A stretch of DNA of 64,000 nt from Streptosporangium becharense (lineage in GTDB: Bacteria > Actinomycetota > Actinomycetes > Streptosporangiales > Streptosporangiaceae), in assembly GCF_014204985.1 (NCBI RefSeq), contig NZ_JACHMP010000001.1, positions 1,798,001-1,862,000 on the forward strand, in the 5' to 3' direction. This document shows, in pieces, positions 18,035 to 26,955 of the stretch. Within the stretch, counting starts at the first letter, position 1, and each line of letters begins with the position of its first letter. The notes beneath the pieces are model-generated. The model searched no databases and was not told the DNA's origin. It worked only from the letters and a program-made list of their open reading frames with translations. Position numbers and translations under genes: made by a program.

Positions 18035-18883
18035 ATGACGACACTGCTCCAGCCCGGTCGGATATCGCCCACGCGCAAGGTTCCCGCCCACATCCCGCGG
18101 CCGGAGTACGTCGGGAAGAAAACCCCGAAAACCGGTGAGTCCGACGTCAAGACCCCCGAGGTCATCGAGCGGATGCGGGTCGCCGGCCGGATCGCCGCCC
18201 AGGCGCTCGAAGAGGTCGGCAAGCACGTGACCCCCGGCGTCACCACCGACGAGCTCGACCGGATCGGCCACGAGTTCCTCTGCGACCACGGGGCCTACCC
18301 GAGCACGCTCGGCTACCGGGGATACCCCAAGTCGCTGTGCACCTCGATCAACGAGGTGATCTGCCACGGCATCCCGGACGACACCGTGCTGCGCGACGGC
18401 GACATCGTCAACGTCGACATCACCGCCTTCATCGGCGGGGTGCACGGCGACACCGACGCCACCTTCCTGGTCGGCGAGGTGGACGAGGAGTCGCGGCTGC
18501 TGGTCGAGCGCACCCGGGAGGCGACCAGCCGTGCCATCAAGGCCGTCGCTCCGGGCCGCCAGCTCAACGTGGTCGGCCGGGTGATCGAGGCCTACGCCAA
18601 GCGGTTCGGCTACGGCGTGGTGCGCGACTTCACCGGGCACGGCATCGGCACCACGTTCCACTCCGGCCTGATCGTCCCGCACTACGACGACCCGTCGCTG
18701 GCGGTCACCCTGGAGCCGGGTATGACGTTCACCATCGAGCCCATGCTGACGCTCGGCACCATCGAGTACGACATCTGGCCCGACGGCTGGACCGCCGTGA
18801 CCAAGGACCGCAGCCGGACCGCCCAGTTCGAGCACACCGTGCTGGTGACCGAGACCGGCCACGAGATCCTGACCCTTCCCTGA
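18035..18883 (+). CDS. map: Methionine aminopeptidase, type I
   Basis: This enzyme removes the initiator Met from nascent proteins. The 282-residue length includes the N-terminal extension [21 protein letters not shown], typical of one of the actinobacterial paralogues with an SH3-ligand-like tail. The metal ligands are visible: Asp in NVDITAF, Asp in GDTDATF, His in GHGIGTTFH, Glu in FTIEPML and Glu in [10 protein letters not shown]. Most actinobacteria carry two map genes. This one is outside the secY-adk-map ribosomal locus and so is probably the second copy. Confidence 0.95.
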   Translation: MTTLLQPGRISPTRKVPAHIPRPEYVGKKTPKTGESDVKTPEVIERMRVAGRIAAQALEEVGKHVTPGVTTDELDRIGHEFLCDHGAYPSTLGYRGYPKSLCTSINEVICHGIPDDTVLRDGDIVNVDITAFIGGVHGDTDATFLVGEVDEESRLLVERTREATSRAIKAVAPGRQLNVVGRVIEAYAKRFGYGVVRDFTGHGIGTTFHSGLIVPHYDDPSLAVTLEPGMTFTIEPMLTLGTIEYDIWPDGWTAVTKDRSRTAQFEHTVLVTETGHEILTLP

Positions 18884-18975
18884 CCCCGGCCACGAGCTCC
18901 TACCCCTCCCTGACCTGCGGGAAGGCCCCTTCTCCGACCTGCGGGAAGGTCCCTTCCCTGACCTGCGGGGAGACG
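18855..18975 (+). repeat. Duplicated map 3' end plus 22-24 bp repeats
   Basis: The last codons and stop of map (18855-18885, beginning CCGGCCACGAGATCCTGACC) are repeated imperfectly just downstream at 18887-18914. They are followed by three copies of a unit around GACCTGCGGGAAGG. The run looks like local tandem duplication at the gene end. No coding function is seen in the copies. Confidence 0.6.
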
Positions 18976-19033
18976 CGGGAGTCGCGGTTCGCGCGCTCCG
19001 GCCGGGCCCCGGCCGGAGTGTGCCGTGAGGCGT

Positions 19034-19447
19034 CTAGCGGCGGCGGGGCACCACTCCGGTGACGGTGGTGCCCTCACCGGGCACACCGCTGACGCTGAGT
19101 GAACCTCCCAGCTCCGCGAAGCGGGACTGCATGGCGGTGACGCCCCGGCCCTGGGCCACACCGAGAAAACCGACGCCGTTGTCGCTGACCGTCATGCGCA
19201 GACCGCCGCGGCCGATGGTGACGGCGACGGACACGACACGTGCCCGGCTGTGCCGTTCGATGTTGGCGAGCGCCTCTTCGAGAACGGCCAGGACGGCCTT
19301 TGCGATCTTGGGTGGAGCGTCCTGGCCCGGCCGTGCCCAGATCTCGACCGCGATGCCGGTCCGCTCGGACCACTCGGCCAGGCGCTCTTCCAGGGCCTGG
19401 GCCAGGCTCAGGCTCCGGCCGTCACGTATGCGCAGTTCCTCGGACAC
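19034..19447 (-). CDS. Stand-alone histidine-kinase-type ATPase (HATPase_c) domain protein
   Basis: This 137-residue protein consists of almost nothing but a GHKL/HATPase_c domain. It has an N-box (VLEEALANIERHSRA), G1 (VSDNGVGFLG) and G2 (GRGVTAMQSRFAELGG), matching the catalytic part of NarL/DesK-type kinases. There is no sensor and no H-box or dimerisation helix. The 40 residues before the N-box look like the end of the bergerat-fold lead-in. Start GTG has AGGAAGG upstream. It may be a remnant of a larger kinase, or a genuine orphan ATPase or anti-regulator working in trans. No frameshifted sensor part is seen upstream. Confidence 0.8.
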   Translation of the reverse strand: MSEELRIRDGRSLSLAQALEERLAEWSERTGIAVEIWARPGQDAPPKIAKAVLAVLEEALANIERHSRARVVSVAVTIGRGGLRMTVSDNGVGFLGVAQGRGVTAMQSRFAELGGSLSVSGVPGEGTTVTGVVPRRR

Positions 19448-19618
19448 CGCTCAACCTTCCTGATGCACATGACAACCACACCTGCCCCGGGCTGCTTGGG
19501 TGGCTGGGTATGGCGCGCGGCGTCGAAGCGCGCGCCGAGGCGGGCACGGGCCCCCTGCCCACCAGGCTACCGGGACGCCGCAGTGGTGGCCGTGAGACAC
19601 GGAGCGGTAGCCGTCCGG

Positions 19619-21652
19619 CTATCGTCCGCTGTCTCGCTTGTTGAGTTTGGCCAAGTAGTCATTATAGGCGTCGAGCTGGGCATCGCCGGTTCCCCCGTCA
19701 CGGGCCGCGGCGGCGTCGGCCCGGCGGTCGGCACGCCGCGCTCTGCGGTCGTCGTCACGCCACCACTGGAAGGCAAGCGCGATGAGCACCACCAGTGTCG
19801 GGATCTCACCGAAGCCCCAGGCGATGGCGCCGCCGGTCTGCTGGTCGGAGATCGCGGAGGCGCCCCAGGTGCGGCCCAGTTGGTCGTACCAGTCGGCGGC
19901 GAGCACGGCGGTCATGCTCATCAACGCGATGCCGAAGAACGCGTGGAAGGGCATCGTCACGAACAGCAGGACCAGCCTGGCCACGTGCGGCAGCTTGTGG
20001 GGAGCGGGGTCTATACCGATGATCACCCAGAAGAACAGAGAACCGCTCACCAGGAAGTGCACCGTCATGGCGATGTGCCCGAGGTGCTCCTCCATCGCCG
20101 CGGCGAACAACGGGGTGAAGTAGAGCGCGTACGTGGAGACGATGAAGATCGCGGTGGCGATGGCCGGGTGGGTGATGAAGCGTACGTACCGGCTGTGCAG
20201 GATCGTCGTCAGCCATTCGCGGGGCCCGCGGTCGCCGCGGCGGACGGCGGGCTTGAGGGCACGCAGGGCCAGGGTGACGGGCGCGCCGAGCACCAGGAAG
20301 ATCGGAACCATCATGGACAGCGTCATGTGCTCGGCCATGTGCGCGCTGAACAGCACCTTCGCGTACCGGGCGACGCCGCTCTGGGTGGCGACCAGCAGGA
20401 TCAGCACGCCGGTGAACCAGGCGGCGGTGCGGCCCGCGGGCCAGGAGTCGCCGCGCCGTCTGAGGCGTACGACACCGGCGAGGTAGAAGCCGCCGAGCAG
20501 GGCGATCAGCGTGCCGGAGAACAGGTCGAACCACCACAGCGAGACCAGGTTGCCCAGAGAGATCTCCGGCGGCATGGTGTAGCCGAGCAGTTCGAAGGCC
20601 CGATCGACCGGCAGCACCGCCGGCGGCGGCGCGGTCCGGGAGAGGGCGACCGCCAGCCCGATGGCCGCGAACATGACGACGAGCTCACCGGTGGCGAAGC
20701 GGACGAACGCGCCGGCACCACCGGCGGCGAGCAGCGGCATGGTGCGCCTGCGATGCCACCAGCCGGCCGCGCCGAGCAGCGCGAACGCGGCGGTCTTGGC
20801 CAGCAGCAGCAGGCCGTAGGCAGAGGTGAAGAGCTCGGAGACCGAGGTGAGCCGGGCCATGACGCTGAACAGGCCGGACAGCCCCACCCCGGCGAAGCAC
20901 CACAGGGCCGCCGAGGAGAAACGGGCGGCGGCGACCTCCAGGTGCGGTCGGCGGCCCAGCGCGTGCGCGCAGAGCACCGCGAGCCCGCCCACCCACAGCG
21001 CGAGGACCACCAGGTGGACGGCGACGCCGGTGGTGGCCAGGTCGTGGTTGGGCGAGGAGGAGGAGTGGCCGGTCAGCGCCGGAGGGAGCAGGGTGACCAG
21101 GGCGAGGACCAGCAGCCCGGCGGCCGAACCGGCGGTGATCGCCCCGCGGGCGAACAGCGCGATGGCCACCGCGAACAGCACGACCAACGTGAGGGCGATG
21201 CCCTGGGAGACCTGGCTGGCGTAGCTGGTCAGCTCGTTGCCGGCGAGCACGTCGGCGACCGGCAGTCCGAGCGCGTCGGAGAGGCTGAAGATCAGCGTCG
21301 CGGCGGCGGCCCCGGCCCACCCGAGGGCGAACCAGGAGGCCGCCTTGACGTAGCCGAGGGCCGGCTTGCCCAGCAGGCCCTTGTCGTTGGGGAGCAGGAA
21401 GGCGGCGGTGAGCAGCACACCGACGGTGAGCACGCCCGCGACGTCCATCGCGAGCTTCGACAGCGGCAGCCCCCAGCGGGTGATCACTCCCTGGTCGGGC
21501 AGGCCGGGGATGATGCGCGGGTTGGCCGCGCCACCGGCGACCATGGCGATCACCAGCGCGCCGACCGCCGCGGCCCCGCCGGCCAGCGCGAGCCGGACCG
21601 GGCGGCCGTCGCCGCGCTCCTCGGCCGGCGCGGGCCGCGCGGTCCTGGTCAT
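19619..21652 (-). CDS. CopD-CtaG fusion membrane protein
   Basis: This 677-residue polytopic membrane protein joins two families. Residues about 20-330 form a CopD-like copper-uptake region with eight or so helices, including HLVVLALWVGGLAVL. Residues about 350-650 are a caa3-type CtaG domain (cytochrome c oxidase assembly), with the FSAHMAEHMTLSM motif and further conserved His in FITHPAIATAIF and HIAMTVHF. The C-terminal tail is charged and cytoplasmic. Its ATG overlaps the stop of copC (ATGA). The pair probably delivers copper across the membrane for cuproenzyme assembly. Such fusions are known in actinobacteria. Confidence 0.9.
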   Translation of the reverse strand: MTRTARPAPAEERGDGRPVRLALAGGAAAVGALVIAMVAGGAANPRIIPGLPDQGVITRWGLPLSKLAMDVAGVLTVGVLLTAAFLLPNDKGLLGKPALGYVKAASWFALGWAGAAAATLIFSLSDALGLPVADVLAGNELTSYASQVSQGIALTLVVLFAVAIALFARGAITAGSAAGLLVLALVTLLPPALTGHSSSSPNHDLATTGVAVHLVVLALWVGGLAVLCAHALGRRPHLEVAAARFSSAALWCFAGVGLSGLFSVMARLTSVSELFTSAYGLLLLAKTAAFALLGAAGWWHRRRTMPLLAAGGAGAFVRFATGELVVMFAAIGLAVALSRTAPPPAVLPVDRAFELLGYTMPPEISLGNLVSLWWFDLFSGTLIALLGGFYLAGVVRLRRRGDSWPAGRTAAWFTGVLILLVATQSGVARYAKVLFSAHMAEHMTLSMMVPIFLVLGAPVTLALRALKPAVRRGDRGPREWLTTILHSRYVRFITHPAIATAIFIVSTYALYFTPLFAAAMEEHLGHIAMTVHFLVSGSLFFWVIIGIDPAPHKLPHVARLVLLFVTMPFHAFFGIALMSMTAVLAADWYDQLGRTWGASAISDQQTGGAIAWGFGEIPTLVVLIALAFQWWRDDDRRARRADRRADAAAARDGGTGDAQLDAYNDYLAKLNKRDSGR

Positions 21653-22290
21653 GGCCGCTTCTTGTTGCGCATGCTGAGGAACAGCCCGATGCCGACGCCG
21701 GTCAGGCCGCCGACGACGACCCAGGCCCAGGCGGGGACGCCGCCGGAGGAGCCGGGTTCGTCCGCGGCGCGGGCCGCGGGTGCCGGACTGATCGCCGCGT
21801 CCGGGGTGCCCCCGGCCGGACCGGTGGCCGCGGGGCTCTCCGCCGGGCCGGCGGCCGGGCTCTGGGCGGGCGGCGCGGACACGCTCCCGGCGGCCTCCGG
21901 CGAGGACGGGGACGGGGTGGCCTCGGCGGAACCCTTCAGCGTGAAGGGGATCTCACCCTCGATCGGGTGGCCGTCGGAGGAGACCACCCGGTAGGCGATG
22001 ACGTACTCGCCGGGCGGGAGGCCCTCGCGCACCTTCTGCACCACCACCGGGCCGTCGGTGGTCGCCTTGCCCTCCTGCCAGGAGTCGTCTCCGGAACGGA
22101 CGACCACGGCGGGGAAGCGCACCGAGGCGGTGAACGTCAGCTTCACCTCGCTCAGGCTCTCGACCTCGGTGCCCTTGGCCGGATCGCTGCTCTTGAGCCG
22201 GTCGTGGGCGAGGGCCGGCGAGGCGAAGGCCGTGCCGAGGACGAAGGCGGCGAGAAGCGCGAGGATGACCGCGACTGGGGAAGTCTTCAT
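21649..22290 (-). CDS. copC: CopC-domain copper-binding protein, membrane-anchored
   Basis: The signal peptide (residues 1-28, ending SPALA) would be cleaved to expose His29 as the mature N-terminus. The CopC fold continues with SDPAKGTEVE and the second copper-site segment SSDGHPIEGEIPF. An N-terminal His plus Asp/His is the Cu(II) site of the family. A Pro/Ala/Ser linker and one C-terminal helix (AWAWVVVGGLTGVGIGLFL) anchor it outside the membrane. The ATG at 22290 is preferred over a GTG three codons upstream because it directly precedes the KTS n-region. It is coupled to the copD-ctaG fusion. Confidence 0.88.
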   Translation of the reverse strand: MKTSPVAVILALLAAFVLGTAFASPALAHDRLKSSDPAKGTEVESLSEVKLTFTASVRFPAVVVRSGDDSWQEGKATTDGPVVVQKVREGLPPGEYVIAYRVVSSDGHPIEGEIPFTLKGSAEATPSPSSPEAAGSVSAPPAQSPAAGPAESPAATGPAGGTPDAAISPAPAARAADEPGSSGGVPAWAWVVVGGLTGVGIGLFLSMRNKKRP

Positions 22291-22354
22291 GGCAACCACA
22301 AGGCTACCGACGCCCTCACCCGGTCTCGACCTCCCCGTCCCGGTCCGTGTCGGC

Positions 22355-23647
22355 CTACAGCCCGACGCAGGCCAGCGCCTGCTTGTAGGCGTCGACGCTG
22401 CGGTCTCGCTCCTCGATGCGCTCCAGGACGCGGGCGGCGGTCAGCCACAGGTGGGCGGTGTTCCGGGTGGCCGGTGCCTGCGCCAGGAACTCCACCCCGA
22501 TCAGGATCTCCCGGAAGGCCGGCTCCCGCATGCCGAGTTCGGCCAGCGCCTCGCCGAACAGGAGGCGGGCCTCCGTCTGCAGAGCCTTCGGCATCCCGTC
22601 GAGCAGATCACAGACCGTCCGGACGTGCTCGGCGGCTCGATCGGGCCGGGCGAGCAGCAACTCCGCGCGGGCGAGGTTCATCGCGCAGCGCATCTTGTCC
22701 ATCGGGTTGGCCGAACTCTCCGACAGCTCCGTCTCCACCTTCACCAGCACGTCGCGCCACGCTTCGGCCTCCATGGGCCGCACGGTCAGCATGACCTGGG
22801 CGTAGTCACCGCGCAGCCGGGCCAGCCGACGCGGATCGCCGTGCTCGGACTGTATGGCCATGGCCCGCTCGACGTGCGTGACCGCCTCCTCGGCGAGGCC
22901 GCTCTCGACGGCGACGATCGCGGCTCCCCAGTGCGCCAGGGTGCGCGACAGCGGCGATCCGAGCATCTCGGCGGCGTCCAGCAGCTCCGCGGAGAACTGA
23001 CGGGCCCGCAGCAGGTCACCGCGGCCGACGTAGGCGATGAGAAGCTGGCTGCCCAGCCTCATCAGGCCGTCGGTCCAGGCCGGCCGAACCGCCTCACCGA
23101 GGATCCGCTCGGGGACTCGCACCGCCTGGGACAGGTCTCCTCGCTCCCGGTGACACCGTGAGAGCGCGACGGCGACCGCGATGTGGCGCTCGGAGGACAT
23201 CGTCCCCGTGTCGTTCTCGTGCAGCCGGTCGAGCAGGGCGATCGCCTGCTCCAGGTCGCCGCAGGCCTCGGTCGCGAGGGCCAGGCCGTACTCGGCGTCC
23301 TGCCGCAGCTGGGGCAGGCCGGCCAGGGAGTCGTCGGCGAGAAGCTCGGCGTAGCGCGTGCGGGCTTCGGCGACCTCGCCGTTCTCCATGGCGAGCCGCG
23401 CGTAACCGAGCGCGAGCTCGATCTCCTGCATCTGCTCGGCCGTCACACCGTTGACCAGATAGGTGAGGGAACAGTCGAGCTTCTCGGCCAGCAGCTCCAG
23501 CACGGCCGGCGTCGGAGTACGCTTACCGCTCTCGATAAGGGATACGTAACTATCAGAAAGTTCGGGGTGAGCGAGCTGCGCCTGAGAAAGACCGCGCTGA
23601 CGACGAACGATCTTGATGCGCTGCCCGACCAAGTCTTGACCAGTCAC
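22355..23647 (-). CDS. XRE-family regulator with C-terminal TPR domain (RRNPP-like architecture)
   Basis: This 430-residue protein has an N-terminal XRE helix-turn-helix at about residues 8-66 (QRIKIVRRQRGLSQAQLAHP, SDSYVSLIESGKRTPTPAVL). The rest is helical repeats spaced about 35-40 residues apart, with the alternating small/aromatic pattern of tetratricopeptide repeats, for example AEYGLALATEACGDLEQAIA and AHLWLTAARVLERIEERDRS. HTH plus TPR is the architecture of peptide-responsive RRNPP regulators, although many actinobacterial XRE-TPR proteins have no known ligand. The GTG start has AAGGGG 5 bases upstream. It is divergent, by 55 bases, from a gene for a very small secreted peptide, which could be its ligand precursor or target. 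No metabolic operon partner is present. Confidence 0.88.
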   Translation of the reverse strand: MTGQDLVGQRIKIVRRQRGLSQAQLAHPELSDSYVSLIESGKRTPTPAVLELLAEKLDCSLTYLVNGVTAEQMQEIELALGYARLAMENGEVAEARTRYAELLADDSLAGLPQLRQDAEYGLALATEACGDLEQAIALLDRLHENDTGTMSSERHIAVAVALSRCHRERGDLSQAVRVPERILGEAVRPAWTDGLMRLGSQLLIAYVGRGDLLRARQFSAELLDAAEMLGSPLSRTLAHWGAAIVAVESGLAEEAVTHVERAMAIQSEHGDPRRLARLRGDYAQVMLTVRPMEAEAWRDVLVKVETELSESSANPMDKMRCAMNLARAELLLARPDRAAEHVRTVCDLLDGMPKALQTEARLLFGEALAELGMREPAFREILIGVEFLAQAPATRNTAHLWLTAARVLERIEERDRSVDAYKQALACVGL

Positions 23648-23702
23648 GTTACCCCTTGAAAGATATCATTTGAACAGCAGAACCCACGACAGGAGTCTCC
23701 CC
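23648..23702. promoter_or_regulatory. Divergent XRE/peptide control region
   Basis: The 55-base gap is AT-richer than its flanks. It holds TTGAA twice (23656 and 23669) around the palindrome GATATC (23662-23667). TTGAAA at 23656 could be a -35 box for the peptide gene. It carries both Shine-Dalgarno sites: AAGGGG on the minus strand and AGGAG at 23691-23695 on the plus strand. Binding by the XRE protein is inferred. Confidence 0.45.
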
Positions 23703-23876
23703 GTGCGCCGACGTCTTGCCTTGTCTGCCCTCTCCGCGCTATTTGCGGCCTCTTTTGCCATCACTGGCAATGTTACGACCGCGAGTGCTGATTCGTCTGC
23801 CCCTCCGAAAGACCCCGGTGAGTACTCTTTGCACTGGGAGAACGAGATCAACCTGGGCTGGAACGGCCCGGACTGA
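23703..23876 (+). CDS. Small secreted peptide precursor, 57 aa
   Basis: The GTG start follows AGGAG by 7 bases; a TTG 33 bases upstream lacks a ribosome site. Residues 1-29 form a clear Sec signal: the n-region is RRR, the hydrophobic core is LALSALSALFAASFAITG, and the cleavage box is TTASA|D. The mature product would be only 28 residues, with two Trp (SLHWENE and LGWNGPD), a Pro-rich beginning (SSAPPKDPGEY) and no cysteines, so it is neither a lantibiotic nor a disulfide peptide. No export ABC transporter or modifying enzyme is nearby. It is divergent from the XRE-TPR gene. A signalling role is inferred from this context; it could also be an orphan surface peptide. Confidence 0.65.
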   Translation: MRRRLALSALSALFAASFAITGNVTTASADSSAPPKDPGEYSLHWENEINLGWNGPD

Positions 23877-25186
23877 TCGACGACTCAGCTTGCCCATAGA
23901 ACACAGGAGCGGACAAGACCCTGTTCATACACCGGTACGGAAGGCTTCCACCGGTGACCGCTCCACGAGGCGGAGCCGGTGCGCGCCACGCGGGCACCGG
24001 CGCATGGGCGTTCGGCTCGGGCGCCGCACGAGACATGCTCCGCGAACGCGCCGAACGTCCACGCCCGTCCCGATGACACCGGAGTCGTGACGCCGGACGC
24101 GGACGGCGGACGCAGGCCGGAGCGACGGGGTCGGCGGCCAGGCCGCCCGGGTCGACCCCGCGCGAGGTGCCCCTCGGGCCTGGCGGCATCCGTGGGCGTC
24201 TCCGGATGATCTTTAGAGGCGCCCGCGAGAGGGACGGCGGGAACTCCCCGACAATCCGTAAAACACGCGAACAGCCACCACATACTGCTTCTTCGTGTGG
24301 GAACACAGATGCCCGGCACATCACCACGCGTCCGGGGCTACAGGACGGTGGAGGGCATGGCCGTTTTCTCCAGTCTCTCCTGCGATGGAAGAGGGATCTC
24401 GGGCCCGGCGCGACGTCGAAAGCCATGCTCGCCCACGAGAGGCGACATATCTGCACTCCTGCCGGGTTCGGGGGGCGATGTCGTGCTCTTTCACCCCGTC
24501 ACCGTCCCGCCGGACGCGCGGTTGACGATCGTCACCGGCTCACCGTCCGAATTCGCCGGTTCCCTGAATGCGGCGGAACCGAGAGCCGGGCCGCCGATCT
24601 CCGAGAACCTCCTGATCACCGACGACCGCATCGCGGCGGCAGGCCGTGTGTCACGGGTCGTGCGCCGCCACACGGCCGGCACGGTGGAGCACGTCGGAGC
24701 GCGTCGGGACGCGGAGTGGGTTCCGGGCGGGCATTCGGGCCGCGACGGCGGGAATAACATGACCGGCCCGGAACCGGCTCCCGGCGGATCGGCTCATCCC
24801 GAGTCGCTTTTCCGATGTCCGACGAACGTCAACGGGAAATCTCCGTCACCGAAATCGCGGCAAAGACTCGCCGTCTCCGGAACACCGGCCGACGGCACTG
24901 AACAAAAAATCGGGAAAGCCGTCCCCGAATAATCGGACAGGTCGATTCTCGACGACTTCGCTGCGCCGTTCCCGCCCGCGCGCGGAGGCCCTATGGATGA
25001 GACCGGAACAACCGTCGCGGTGAGCACCGGATTCCATGGAGAAGATTTACACGTCGGCGTCCCGGGGCCGGTGCGCGGCCGCCCGGGCGACGGGGGACGA
25101 GGAGCCGAGAGGGACGAGGAGCCGAGGGCCCGCTGCCCGCGGAGGAGATGGCCATCCCCGCCGCCCGGCCGGGGCGTGCGGGATCT
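23877..25186. other. Gene-poor tract with no supportable gene
   Basis: About 1.3 kb lacks a convincing gene. Open frames here (for example 24297-24932 on the plus strand) have unbiased third positions and no family resemblance that I can see. The DNA is patchily less GC-rich, especially 24830-24960. It adjoins a decayed xanthine dehydrogenase fragment, so the tract is probably the eroded remains of a deleted locus. Upstream pieces such as the frame starting at 24993 could be further remnants, but I cannot align them to anything. Confidence 0.55.
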
Positions 25187-25466
25187 CCCCGGTGGAGGTG
25201 CGCGTCCGCAACGCGGTCTCACAGGGGTCCGCGCCGATCACCGGACAGGTGATCGACTCCCCCGCGCCGCTGGCCGAGATGCTGCGCGAACTCGCCACCC
25301 TGCCGCCGGACGACCCGACCCGCACGCCCCGTACGGCCTGCGCGGCGCGGGTGAAACCTCGACGCTGTCGTCGCCCCCGGCCGTGGCCACGGCGGTCCGG
25401 AACGCCACCGGCCTGCCGCTGACCCGCGTGCCGATCCGCCCCCATGACATCGCGTTGAAGGGGTAG
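25187..25466 (+). pseudogene. Remnant of xanthine dehydrogenase molybdopterin-binding subunit
   Basis: Two conserved pieces of the large molybdenum subunit survive in different frames. The first frame reads PVEVRVRNAVSQGSAP, then ITGQVIDSPAPLAEMLREL, matching the mid-protein segment of the XDH/aldehyde oxidase family. After about 25325 the match shifts frame and jumps to the C-terminus: GLRGAGETSTLSSPPAVATA followed by VRNATGLPLTRVPIRPHDIA, ending at the TAG at 25464. The GAGE piece holds the active-site Glu region of the family. Several hundred residues between and before these pieces are missing. The gene is dead. It lies directly upstream of a purine permease, consistent with a former purine-catabolic operon. 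Confidence 0.75.
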
Positions 25467-25501
25467 GAACCGTCCATCCCCCTTGTCGGAAAGGGGGAGC
25501 C

Positions 25502-26878
25502 GTGGATCGGTTCTTCGAGCTGTCGGCGCGGGGGACGACGATCGGCCGCGAGGTGCGCGGCGGAATCACCACCTTCATGGCGATGGCCTACATCATCCTG
25601 CTGAACCCGATCATCCTGGGCGGGGCGGCCGACGTCACCGGGGCGAAGCTGTCGATCCCCCAGCTGACCACGTCGACCATCCTCGCGGCGGCGCTGAGCA
25701 CGCTGCTGATCGGCCTGGTGGGAAACGCGCCGTTCGGGGTCGCGGCGGGGCTGGGGCTGAACGCGGTGGTCGCCTACCAGGCCGCACCCTACATGACCTG
25801 GGCACAGGCGATGGGCCTGGTCGTGCTGGAAGGGCTGATCATCGTGTTGCTGGCCGTCTCCGGACTGCGGCAGATCATCATGAACTCCATCCCGCTGGCG
25901 CTCAAGCACGCCATCAGCGTGGGGATCGGCCTGTTCATCACGCTGATCGGGCTGGTGGACGCCGGTTTCGTCGGGCGGGGCACCGGCTCGCCCGTGCAGC
26001 TCGGCGCCACCGGGCACCTGACGGGCTGGCCGGTGACGTTGTTCTGTGTGGGCCTGCTGCTGATGGTCGTCCTGTACGTGCGCAGGGTCCGGGGAGCGAT
26101 CCTGATCGGCATCGTGGCGACCGCGGTGCTGGCGGTGCTGGTCAACACGGTCTTCACCATCCCCCCGGAGAGGTGGGGGGTCGTGGTGCCCCGGGTGCCC
26201 GAGGCCGTCGTCGGGGCACCGGACTTCGGGCTGGTCGGCCAGGTGGACGTGTTCGGCGGGTTCACCCGCGCAGGGGCGATCACCGCGACGGTCGTGCTGT
26301 TCACCCTGGTGTTGTCGGGGTTCTTCGACGCGATGGGCACCATCATCGGGGTCAGCGACGAGGCGGGCCTGGTGGACGAGGAAGGCCGGGTGCCCCGGCT
26401 GGGGGCCATCCTGACGGTGGACGGCGTGGCCGGAGCCCTGGGCGGGGTCACCAGTTCCTCGGCCAACACGGTGTTCGTGGAGTCGGCGGCCGGGGTCGGC
26501 GAGGGGGCCAGGACCGGCCTGGCCGCCGTCGTCACCGGCACGGTGTTCGCGCTGACGCTGCTGTTCACGCCGATCGCCACGGTCGTCCCTGCCGCCGCGG
26601 CGGCCCCCGCGCTGGTGCTGGTGGGTGCGCTGATGATGACGCAGGTCAAGAACATCCCCTGGGACGACCTGGCCATCGCGGTCCCGGCGTTCCTGACGAT
26701 CGCCCTGATGCCGTTCACCTACAGCATCACCAACGGCGTGGGCGCCGGGGTGATCGCCTACACCGTCGTCCAGGCGGCGCTGGGACGGGTCCGGCGGATT
26801 CCCTGGCTGCTCTGGGCGGTCACGGCGATCTTCATTCTGTACTTCGCCGTCGAGGCCGTCAGAGCGCTGTTCGCCTGA
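25502..26878 (+). CDS. NCS2/AzgA-family purine (guanine/hypoxanthine) permease
   Basis: This 458-residue transporter has about 12-14 membrane segments. The opening GTTIGREVRGGITTFMAMAY and the LNPIILG segment are diagnostic of the AzgA branch of NCS2. The helix-10 region GVTSSSANTVFVESAAGVGEGARTG holds the conserved Glu and Thr/Gly substrate site. Members import hypoxanthine, guanine or adenine with protons. GTG start follows GGGGGAG by a few bases. The fragment just upstream is from xanthine dehydrogenase, so the permease survived when the catabolic enzyme was lost. It converges on the Excalibur protein gene. Confidence 0.93.
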   Translation: MDRFFELSARGTTIGREVRGGITTFMAMAYIILLNPIILGGAADVTGAKLSIPQLTTSTILAAALSTLLIGLVGNAPFGVAAGLGLNAVVAYQAAPYMTWAQAMGLVVLEGLIIVLLAVSGLRQIIMNSIPLALKHAISVGIGLFITLIGLVDAGFVGRGTGSPVQLGATGHLTGWPVTLFCVGLLLMVVLYVRRVRGAILIGIVATAVLAVLVNTVFTIPPERWGVVVPRVPEAVVGAPDFGLVGQVDVFGGFTRAGAITATVVLFTLVLSGFFDAMGTIIGVSDEAGLVDEEGRVPRLGAILTVDGVAGALGGVTSSSANTVFVESAAGVGEGARTGLAAVVTGTVFALTLLFTPIATVVPAAAAAPALVLVGALMMTQVKNIPWDDLAIAVPAFLTIALMPFTYSITNGVGAGVIAYTVVQAALGRVRRIPWLLWAVTAIFILYFAVEAVRALFA

Positions 26879-26955
26879 GCCGGCCGGGAGGTGCGGATCC
26901 GCCTCACCGTGATCACAGCGCGCCGGGGAGCGGAGCCGGGGCGGACGCGGAGGCG

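Noticed and set aside
19250-21994. Plus-strand frame of 914 codons opposite copD-ctaG
   Set aside because: Composition is Gly/Asp/Gln/Arg-rich shadow sequence. The opposite strand has a clear membrane protein.
24297-24932. Possible 211-aa gene in the gene-poor tract
   Set aside because: There is no ribosome-binding site, no recognisable domain, mixed composition and no neighbour to support it. It is treated as noncoding.
24993-25180. Possible further xanthine dehydrogenase fragment upstream of the pseudogene
   Set aside because: One phrase (VAVSTGFHG) is faintly similar to the family, but I cannot align it with confidence.
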